The translations under genes were made by a program, and so were the position numbers. From Prevotella sp. UBA5379 (GTDB lineage: Bacteria > Bacteroidota > Bacteroidia > Bacteroidales > Bacteroidaceae), in assembly GCA_002409785.1 (NCBI GenBank), contig DHOX01000048.1, forward strand, positions 1 through 7,462: DNA of 7,462 nucleotides, in the 5' to 3' direction. The notes beneath the pieces are model-generated. The model searched no databases. It saw only the letters and a list, made by a program, of their open reading frames with translations, and had not been told where the DNA came from. Shown one piece after another: positions 1-5,886 of the stretch. Positions within the stretch are counted from its first letter, which is position 1. Each line of letters begins with the position of its first letter.

Positions 1-571
1 ACACATCAGTATTGCCACGGCGAAAACGCATATAGCGGACGATCACATCATGGGTATTTACCTGGAAAGACTGCCCCGCAATACAGACGCCATCACCGGG
101 AGCTGTCTGACCGGCAATCGTGATATAAGGAGCGCGGACGATAACAGGAGTTTTCAGTCTGATGATGCCGGCAACATTAAATACGATAATGCGTGCACCA
201 CCTTGCTCACAAGCCCAACGGAATGACCCCGGACCACTATCGTTGAGATTCGTTACCGTCAGCACCTTGCCTCCACGGCCACCGAAAGTGAACATCCCCC
301 CACCTTCAGCTCCGGGGAAAGAAGGAATCTTAGCCTGCTTCAGATCGTATGGACGGAAAGCCCAGGGGACATAAGGACGTCCCTGCATGGCTTCCTTTTC
401 CACGATAGGGAACGCTACTGCCCAGGCAGAATCGGAATGAGCCGTCCAGGCAGCCTGCAAAGAATCAAATTTTGCCTGGGCTGAAGCAGTAATCTGAGGA
501 TACTGTGCACAAACTGACTCTGAAGTCAATACCAGACAACATACTACTAAAATTAATTTTAATCTCGTCAT
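1..571 (-). CDS. PL1-type pectate lyase, N-terminal part (runs off left edge)
   Basis: The reading frame is open from the ATG at 571 to the window edge and gives the first 190 residues of a secreted protein. Residues 1-22 form a signal peptide with a hydrophobic core (LKLILVVCCLVL) and a likely signal peptidase I site after SVCA (A22|Q23). Residues 23-80 are a linker-like region. The pectate-lyase fold then begins with FPGAEGGG (85-92), GGRGG (97-101), a DSGPGSFRWA segment (111-120), IVFNVAGII (129-137) and TIAGQTAPG (151-159), the typical opening of Bacteroidota PL1 lyases, ending in VIVRYMRFRRG. PL1 enzymes cleave polygalacturonate by beta-elimination using calcium. The calcium-binding and catalytic residues lie further downstream, outside the window, so activity cannot be judged. 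It is divergent from the large lyase at 801 and shares its opening motifs (FPGAEG, GGRGG, TIAGQTAPG), so the two are paralogous domains. No clear ribosome binding site or TAnnTTTG element is visible ahead of it. Confidence 0.9.
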   Translation of the reverse strand, partial: MTRLKLILVVCCLVLTSESVCAQYPQITASAQAKFDSLQAAWTAHSDSAWAVAFPIVEKEAMQGRPYVPWAFRPYDLKQAKIPSFPGAEGGGMFTFGGRGGKVLTVTNLNDSGPGSFRWACEQGGARIIVFNVAGIIRLKTPVIVRAPYITIAGQTAPGDGVCIAGQSFQVNTHDVIVRYMRFRRGNTDV

Positions 572-800
572 GTTTTATTAATTTGATCTTTAATTTGCTT
601 TTAGGACGTATAGAAAAAGAAATTGTAACGAATAAATGATTCTTTTCTGTCTCCAGCAACTCCGCAGTTCACCATTTTTCATTATTATCTGTTTAATCTT
701 ATCCGAACCAGCAACAGAAGGAATCCAAAATGTTCTTTTTAGTGAGGACTTTTATTATCTTTGATCCGTCTTAACTTATAACGAATAAATTATATTGAAG
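572..800. promoter_or_regulatory. Divergent intergenic region between two lyase genes, with short direct repeats
   Basis: This AT-rich 229-bp region separates two divergently transcribed pectate-lyase genes and should hold both promoters. Three words each occur twice on the same strand: TAACGAATAAAT at 626-637 and 779-790, CCAGCAAC at 653-660 and 708-715, and TTATTATCT at 682-690 and 752-760. The spacings differ (153, 55 and 70 bp), so this is not one simple duplication. The repeats could be sites for a shared regulator such as a hybrid two-component system or an ECF sigma/anti-sigma pair, but that is inference. A -7 element is visible only for the rightward gene. I found no gene or stable terminator-like hairpin here. 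Confidence 0.5.
756..763 (+). promoter_or_regulatory. Candidate Bacteroides -7 promoter element for the large lyase
   Basis: TATCTTTG matches the Bacteroides primary-sigma -7 consensus TAnnTTTG exactly. It lies 37 bp before the ATG at 801, which predicts a transcript start near 770 and a leader of about 30 nt. The -33 region (around 730-738) has no good TTTG, so the match rests on the -7 element alone. Weak -33 elements are common in this phylum. Confidence 0.5.
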
Positions 801-3374
801 ATGATACCAATAAAGAGAAAAAACATTTGCTTCTTGATGGCGTTGATGATCTCCGCTGCAGGATATGCCCAAAAGATAGACATCGACATGACTGGCCGCC
901 CATCCAGAGAGGTTACAGAAAACAGTTATACAGCATGGAACATTCCAGAATCCGCAAGAGCTACTTTAAAAACCGGCAATATCTTTCTCTCACTTTCATG
1001 CATACCAGGAAATGAGACTCGGATACTACGTTCCAACTGGTGGAAACAAGGGTTGAACAACGGACAAAAACTCATTGAGGATGGAGTCTCTGTATGGGAT
1101 GTGAACAAAAAAGGGAACACTACGAATATTAACTCAAGAGCAACTGCCCTTCAGCTTATTGTCAGAGGACTGCCTGCCGGATACCATTCCTTACTTGCTT
1201 ACCACAACATTGTAGACAGTTATTCCGGTGAAGCCGTTCCTATAGATATTTATGTAAATCATAAAATCGTATTAAGGGGAATTAAGCAAAGTATCCGTGC
1301 CACTGTTCCCTCTCAATGCGGACAATCCTATATCACCTTCTATGTTGCTACAGGTAAAGACGTTACGGTCACTTACCAAACTGACCCATCAAAAGGCAAA
1401 CATTATGCAACAACGAGCCTATACATCAATGGATTAATCTTTGATGAGCCCGATCCAAGAACAACAGCTCTTAATCCTTCTCCGGTAAACGGAAATATGC
1501 ATGTGGATGCTGATAACGGAACTTTGAAGATTTCCTGGCGCAAGCCGTTTCCTACCAGCAAAAGCCACGTCTATCTCGGCACTTCTCCTGGTAGGATGAA
1601 AGAAATAGTTGTAACCACAGATACGGACTACTCTATCGGCAAACTCACCAATCTTTCCACTTATTACTGGCGGGTTGACGAGGAAAACGAGAAAGGGCGC
1701 ATCTCTAAAGGGGAAACCTGGACCTTCCGCCCGCGTCATTTAGCCTTTCCGGGAGCTGAAGGCTATGGGAAATACGCAACAGGAGGACGAGGAGGAATCG
1801 TCTACCATGTTACCTCCCTTCAGGATGACCCCTTACATCCTCAGCCCGGCACTTTCCGCTATGGCATTTCGAAAGTCCATGGACCCCGTACCATTGTTTT
1901 TGACGTAGGAGGTGTGATTGCCTTAAAGGATCGCCTGACCTGTGCAGATCCGTACGTTACAATAGCCGGGCAAACGGCTCCAGGCAATGGAATCATGTTC
2001 CGTGACTGTCCTCTTGGCGTTGCCAGCGAAGGTATCACTCGTTTTATCCGTATGCGGTTAGGACATAAACCAATGGTCAATGGAAAGGCATCTCATAATA
2101 ATAAAGGATTAGACGGAATGGGAATGGCGGGAAATGATAACGCTATTATGGACCATTGCTCTATCAGTTGGACTATCGATGAAGCATTCTCCTCGCGAAA
2201 TGCAAAAAGTATGACACTCCAGCATACATTAATTTCTGAAGCATTAAATGTGGCCGGTCATCCTAATTATCCTTCTGGAATGGCTCATGGCTTTGCCGCT
2301 ACGATCGGTGGGGGTGAAAATTCAAGAACCTTGAAGGCCGGCAGTTTTCATCATAATTTATTAGCTGACTGTGAAGGACGCAACTGGAGTATCAGTGGAG
2401 GACTAGACGGTGACGGTGCTTATGACGGTCACCACGATATTTTCAACAACGTCGTATACAATTGGGGAAGCAGGGCATGTGACGGAGGAAGCCATGAAAT
2501 CAACTTTGTCAATAATTTCTATAAGATGGGGCCTGCTACGACACAGCCATTCTTGCTTCGCCTGCAACTTGAGGGTACAGGTACAGGCACACAAAGTGCT
2601 TATGTATATGGTAATATCCGTCAAGAGAGGGATAATGGCCAGCTCACCATGGACAAATACGGGGTCACCTACCGGTACGAACTCACACATGGCCAGGTAC
2701 TCAACTGGGAACCTTTCACTGACCATCCCTTCTTTCCGTCCCTTGCCAAAATAGAGACGGCAAAAGCCGCCTTCAAGAATGTACTTAGTGATGTAGGATG
2801 TAATGAACCTTCACTGGATAACCATGACGAGCGAATGATCAAAGAAACACTCGCCGGCACAACGACGACGACAGGAAGTCGCTCTGGAAAGGCCGGGCTG
2901 ATTGATTCTGAAGAGGATAACGGTTGCGAAGGATTCTCAGGCTTAGACGTCTATACAGCCACAAGGCCAGCAGGATACGATACCGACGGTGATGGCATGC
3001 CGGACTGGTGGGAAAAAGCAAAAGGTCTGAATCCTGATGTTGCAGACAATAATGAAGATCCTGACGGAGACGGTTATACCAACTTAGAAGATTACCTCAA
3101 CTGGATGGCCGCTCCACATTTCTTCATTCCAACAGGTAAGAAACTGACCGTAGACATGGCGAAATATTTTGCCGGTTACAACCATCACCCGTCTTTTAAA
3201 ATAACTACAGACAGCGACCTGCCCTATAAAGTCAACGGTACACAATACACTTTTTATGTAGGCCAACTTACAGGATTCCACAGCATAAAAGTTACAGGCA
3301 CTGACAAGGATGGATGGGGATCTCTTACAAGAACCCTCAACATCTATGTATCAAATTTCAATTCAGACGAATAG
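801..3374 (+). CDS. Large secreted multidomain pectate lyase (PL1-like) with Fn3-like and calcium-binding regions
   Basis: The protein has 857 residues from the ATG at 801. An in-frame TTG at 795 adds only two residues; the ATG is preferred. Residues 1-23 are a signal peptide ending GYA|Q. Residues about 25-215 are beta-rich and unassigned, possibly carbohydrate-binding. Residues about 225-312 look like a fibronectin type III domain (STYYWRVDEENEKG). The lyase domain starts at HLAFPGAEGYG (about 313) and carries GGRGG, TIAGQTAPG, and AIMDHCSISW with D451/H452, equivalent to the PL1 calcium-site WIDH motif. It continues through SFHHNLL, a GRNWSISGG segment with R527, and IFNNVVYNWGSR. Residues about 727-769 hold thrombospondin-3-like calcium loops (DTDGDGMPDWW, DPDGDGYTNLEDY), common in Bacteroidota pectinases. 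The last 85 or so residues are an unassigned beta-rich tail. PL1 members eliminatively cleave polygalacturonate. Usual PL1 enzymes have a second Arg after R527 (RxPR-like), which is replaced here by RNWS, so exact substrate and mechanism are uncertain. The 3' end overlaps the convergent GH89 gene by 17 bp. Confidence 0.88.
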   Translation: MIPIKRKNICFLMALMISAAGYAQKIDIDMTGRPSREVTENSYTAWNIPESARATLKTGNIFLSLSCIPGNETRILRSNWWKQGLNNGQKLIEDGVSVWDVNKKGNTTNINSRATALQLIVRGLPAGYHSLLAYHNIVDSYSGEAVPIDIYVNHKIVLRGIKQSIRATVPSQCGQSYITFYVATGKDVTVTYQTDPSKGKHYATTSLYINGLIFDEPDPRTTALNPSPVNGNMHVDADNGTLKISWRKPFPTSKSHVYLGTSPGRMKEIVVTTDTDYSIGKLTNLSTYYWRVDEENEKGRISKGETWTFRPRHLAFPGAEGYGKYATGGRGGIVYHVTSLQDDPLHPQPGTFRYGISKVHGPRTIVFDVGGVIALKDRLTCADPYVTIAGQTAPGNGIMFRDCPLGVASEGITRFIRMRLGHKPMVNGKASHNNKGLDGMGMAGNDNAIMDHCSISWTIDEAFSSRNAKSMTLQHTLISEALNVAGHPNYPSGMAHGFAATIGGGENSRTLKAGSFHHNLLADCEGRNWSISGGLDGDGAYDGHHDIFNNVVYNWGSRACDGGSHEINFVNNFYKMGPATTQPFLLRLQLEGTGTGTQSAYVYGNIRQERDNGQLTMDKYGVTYRYELTHGQVLNWEPFTDHPFFPSLAKIETAKAAFKNVLSDVGCNEPSLDNHDERMIKETLAGTTTTTGSRSGKAGLIDSEEDNGCEGFSGLDVYTATRPAGYDTDGDGMPDWWEKAKGLNPDVADNNEDPDGDGYTNLEDYLNWMAAPHFFIPTGKKLTVDMAKYFAGYNHHPSFKITTDSDLPYKVNGTQYTFYVGQLTGFHSIKVTGTDKDGWGSLTRTLNIYVSNFNSDE

Positions 3375-5556
3375 GATTTATTTCATGGGCATACTTCGCA
3401 TAGATTTCCCTGGCAACAGTTATTCCATTTCCTCCTTCATGGTATTTGAGGACATGAGAAGGTTCTATCCATTGCCTCTCAAAAGACAGGGACCAGTTAA
3501 GGAATTTCTTTTCATCAAAAGGCTGGCCTGCCCGTACGGCATCAATAACTTCATCTATAAAATGATTCCACCGTACGGCATAATACTGATCCGTCAACTC
3601 TGCCCACGCCCGGTTCGCATAATCGGTCAAAGACGGGGAATCACCCCATACCGTGATCAGTGTCCGCGCATTTCTTTCATAATAATCTTTTTCTTCAGGA
3701 TTCTTGCCCATATCACGGGCACCACTTATCCATTTCTTCAGAGAGAACGAAGGATGACAGTCTAGCAGACGCTCCATGTCAGAAAGGATCGCCTTCATCT
3801 TGGCGCCCCTATTCTGAAGCATTGACAGGTCTCCTGCCCGGTAAGCCTTCGAGAACTCATCGCGCACGGTCTGGAAATAATTTCCGAGAACCTGCCGGCC
3901 AATATTGACATCATCAAATGCCAGAGTATTACGGTTGCACCCTTTTACCGAGAGCAATAATCTCCAAGCCGACAACAGATCGGCTTGAGCATAGGACACA
4001 CGGGTATCTGTCTTCCAGGATCCGTATCCGGTGAGACAAGGACGGGCATTGACCAGTGTAGACTGGCAACAGGAAGCAGGCTGCACATAGACCTTATTAC
4101 AAAGGATGCTCCATGCCTGGCGGGCTGCCGGTGAGATCCTGCCCGTCCTGCTGTCAGCCAGTTGCCGGATATAAGCATCATCCCCTTGTCCTGGATCCCA
4201 TGCCTTACTGAACAAATATTCATACATGAACTCATTCATGTCAAAACCTTCGAGCGTAGAGCCGATTCCCTTGAAGTTATCCCCTCCATTCCTCATCACG
4301 TCATCGACCTTCCAACTTACATCCTTCATGTTCCCGGCAAGCATACTGTTTCCGCCGAAATTGCCGAGGTAACACCAGATATACGGCTGGCCATAAAAGC
4401 GATCTGTACCCTTCCACACTTCCTTGAAGTCACAGAAATAGTCCAGAAGGATAAGCCTGTCCTGTGGAACACCACGCAGGTAAGCACGGATGCGGGAAGG
4501 CGTCCAGTGCTTCTGGTCGTTATAAAACAGCCACCCCATCTGGAGCCATACCGCCTTGGGGTCAACCGAGGACAGCGACCTGTAAATTTGCCGGGCATAG
4601 GTACTCAGCACTTTTTCATCCCATGAAGGAGGATTGACCTCATTGAAGGGATCGATACCATAAATATGATCAGTACCATAAATCCGGGTCTGTTCGTTCA
4701 AGTAGGCTTTCTGGATGACCCTATAAAGGGAATCACCGGGATCCAGAAACGTACAGCGATAATCGTCCGAGAATCCGCCCCACTGGCTCACCGGCGTACA
4801 TCTGAGATGGGGATAGATTCGCTTCAGAGCTGCCGGAATATGACCGGAGAACGCAGGGAGGACAGGACGCATATTGAACTCCCGTTCCCTTGTGACGATG
4901 AGCTTTTGCAATGCTTTCTGCTCTTCGATCCAATCCATAGGAAGCGGTCCCTGCCATCCGTCTATATTACACATACGGTGCCACGGCAAATGAGCTGGTC
5001 CGGTAAAATAAGAACGAATCTCCTTATCTGTCAGGCCCAACTTTCTCCAGACCTGATACCATATAGCTTCCTGTCCCGTAATGGCAAGGGGCATGTTGAT
5101 CCCGTTCAGTGCCATCCAGTCGATGAAATGTTCCCAGTCGCTCCATTTCCACCAGGGCATGGTATACCCGAAGGTACAGTAGTTCAGGAAGAAACGGTCA
5201 GGGACCTTAGCCGAGGACCGGACGATTCCTGTTACCTCAGGAAGGGTCTCCGGCATCTCTACAGGATCATCTTTGAACCACGTCACCGTCGTCCTGCAGA
5301 AATTCTTCAGATAATAGTTGAGCCCCACGGCCATGGAATTAGCATCATTCCCTGAAATGACGATCTTATTTCGTTCACTTCTCAAAAAGAAGCAATCTTT
5401 TCCGGAATCCTCTTTTACCACAAACACAAATGAACGGGCATATTTGGGGAACAGACGGTTCACCATCCCTCGCATGACGGCTGCACTCTCGTTAGTTGCA
5501 AAGGTCTGTACGTCAAGAAATAAAAAAAAGAAGAACAAACAGGATATTTTCTTCAT
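3358..5556 (-). CDS. GH89 alpha-N-acetylglucosaminidase, exported
   Basis: This is a full-length relative of human lysosomal NAGLU (732 residues here; human about 743). Enzymes of GH89 remove terminal alpha-linked N-acetylglucosamine with retention of configuration. The start is taken at the ATG at 5556 because it opens a standard signal peptide (MKKISCLFFFF, cleavage near TFA|TN, residue 20). An in-frame ATG at 5583 would add nine residues inside a hairpin-forming leader. The order is NAGLU N-terminal domain (about 21-100), TIM barrel (about 120-450) and helical C-terminal domain. Family signatures include NYCTFGYTMPWWKW, WMALNGINMPLAITGQEA, YFTGPAHLPWHRM and VLPAFSGHIPAALKRIYP. By alignment to human E316 and E446, the acid/base is E306 (DPFNE) and the nucleophile is E436 (STLEG). 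Both are present, so an active enzyme is expected. An 8-T run in the coding strand lies in the signal peptide (5522-5529). The likely location is the periplasm. Its neighbours are pectinases, which does not fit the known substrates. Confidence 0.95.
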   Translation of the reverse strand: MKKISCLFFFFLFLDVQTFATNESAAVMRGMVNRLFPKYARSFVFVVKEDSGKDCFFLRSERNKIVISGNDANSMAVGLNYYLKNFCRTTVTWFKDDPVEMPETLPEVTGIVRSSAKVPDRFFLNYCTFGYTMPWWKWSDWEHFIDWMALNGINMPLAITGQEAIWYQVWRKLGLTDKEIRSYFTGPAHLPWHRMCNIDGWQGPLPMDWIEEQKALQKLIVTREREFNMRPVLPAFSGHIPAALKRIYPHLRCTPVSQWGGFSDDYRCTFLDPGDSLYRVIQKAYLNEQTRIYGTDHIYGIDPFNEVNPPSWDEKVLSTYARQIYRSLSSVDPKAVWLQMGWLFYNDQKHWTPSRIRAYLRGVPQDRLILLDYFCDFKEVWKGTDRFYGQPYIWCYLGNFGGNSMLAGNMKDVSWKVDDVMRNGGDNFKGIGSTLEGFDMNEFMYEYLFSKAWDPGQGDDAYIRQLADSRTGRISPAARQAWSILCNKVYVQPASCCQSTLVNARPCLTGYGSWKTDTRVSYAQADLLSAWRLLLSVKGCNRNTLAFDDVNIGRQVLGNYFQTVRDEFSKAYRAGDLSMLQNRGAKMKAILSDMERLLDCHPSFSLKKWISGARDMGKNPEEKDYYERNARTLITVWGDSPSLTDYANRAWAELTDQYYAVRWNHFIDEVIDAVRAGQPFDEKKFLNWSLSFERQWIEPSHVLKYHEGGNGITVAREIYAKYAHEINPIRLN

Positions 5557-5575
5557 ACTGGTATGGTTATTAATT

Positions 5576-5598
5576 AGCCGCATACGGCTGCATCAGCC
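5576..5598 (-). promoter_or_regulatory. Two mutually exclusive hairpins in the GH89 leader
   Basis: Read on the plus strand, AGCCG (5576-5580) pairs with CGGCT (5585-5589) around a 4-nt loop. GGCTG (5586-5590) pairs with CAGCC (5594-5598) around a 3-nt loop. The two stems share bases 5586-5589, so only one can form at a time. They lie 20-42 nt before the chosen GH89 start, and the alternative ATG at 5583 sits in the first loop. A regulatory role is speculative. Confidence 0.3.
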
Positions 5599-5606
5599 TA
5601 CAGATA

Positions 5607-5614
5607 CAAAATTA
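5607..5614 (-). promoter_or_regulatory. Candidate Bacteroides -7 promoter element for GH89
   Basis: On the minus strand this reads TAATTTTG, an exact match to TAnnTTTG. It lies about 50 bp ahead of the ATG at 5556 and predicts a transcript start near 5600 with a leader of about 45 nt. Upstream at the expected -33 position only TGTTTC is seen, a weak match. The position downstream of a terminator-like hairpin supports GH89 having its own promoter. Confidence 0.5.
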
Positions 5615-5655
5615 CAGAATTTATTTAAGAAACACGTATACCTAAAGAAAAGTTG

Positions 5656-5680
5656 ACAGGAAAATCTTATCTTTCCCTGT
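5656..5680. repeat. Imperfect inverted repeat upstream of the GH89 promoter
   Basis: ACAGGAAAA (5656-5664) and TTTCCCTGT (5672-5680) are inverted copies with one mismatch, separated by 7 bp. The centre is about 55-60 bp upstream of the -7 element, a plausible activator-site position. In minus-strand RNA the mismatch would be a G-U pair, but the site is upstream of the predicted transcript start, so a DNA-binding site is more likely than an RNA structure. Confidence 0.4.
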
Positions 5681-5731
5681 TCATCCCTCAATATACAGTT
5701 GAAGTCTTGATCACAATCAATTATCACTAAT

Positions 5732-5811
5732 ATGGTGCATTGAGATGATCCCAATGGTACATAGAGATAGGCTCAATGGTGCATAGAGATGGCCTCAATG
5801 GTGCATTGCGC
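5732..5811. repeat. Tandem repeat, 22-bp unit, about 3.5 copies
   Basis: Three full units lie head to tail at 5732-5753, 5754-5775 and 5776-5797, each beginning ATGGTGCAT or ATGGTACAT, then GAGAT and a C-rich end before CA. A fourth unit begins at 5798 and keeps only the first 11 or so bases (ATGGTGCATTG) before diverging. There are no spacers between units, so this is not a CRISPR array. A period of 22 bp is close to two helical turns, so a protein bound to each unit would sit on the same face of the DNA. The array ends 175 bp upstream of the GH89 start and 30 bp from the mutarotase terminator. It could be an operator array or simply a slippage-prone minisatellite. Confidence 0.8.
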
Positions 5812-5841
5812 TCAACGGGGAGCATATTCATGATATTTATA

Positions 5842-5875
5842 CAGAGGAGCCACGGCTTAGTCCGTCGCTCCTCTG
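5842..5875 (-). terminator. Terminator-like hairpin after the mutarotase gene
   Basis: CAGAGGAGC (5842-5850) pairs perfectly with GCTCCTCTG (5867-5875). Inside it ACGG (5852-5855) pairs with CCGT (5862-5865) after a single C/C mismatch, leaving a 6-nt loop. The hairpin starts 11 bp after the stop codon of the mutarotase gene, which is where a terminator is expected. The sequence that follows on the minus strand is AT-rich (TATAAATATC) and not a clean U tract, so efficiency is uncertain. Confidence 0.7.
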
Positions 5876-5886
5876 ATCCATCAAGT

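Larger units (their letters stand above)
5557..5886. other. 330-bp intergenic region between GH89 and the mutarotase
   Basis: No gene is visible in this stretch. From left to right it holds the GH89 leader with two alternative hairpins (5576-5598), a -7 promoter element (5607-5614), an imperfect inverted repeat (5656-5680), a short TTGAT/ATCAA inverted repeat (5707-5720), 22-bp tandem repeats (5732-5811) and the mutarotase terminator (5842-5875). Forward-strand open frames that start inside it are shadows of the mutarotase gene. Confidence 0.7.

Noticed and set aside
536..571. Lipoprotein signal in the partial pectate lyase (Cys11, Cys12)
   Set aside because: The cysteines sit inside the hydrophobic core without a lipobox. 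A signal peptidase I site after SVCA fits better.
465..659. 64-codon minus-strand frame overlapping the partial lyase start
   Set aside because: It is out of frame with the clear lyase coding sequence and shows no protein features.
4666..5355. 229-codon forward open frame opposite GH89
   Set aside because: It lies wholly inside the well-conserved GH89 coding region, with no recognisable protein features.
5557..5583. Upstream ATG (5583) as the GH89 start
   Set aside because: It would put nine polar residues before a standard MKK signal peptide and lies within a hairpin-forming leader, so the ATG at 5556 is the better choice.
5732..5811. Possible CRISPR array
   Set aside because: The 22-bp units abut directly with no unique spacers, and no cas genes are present.
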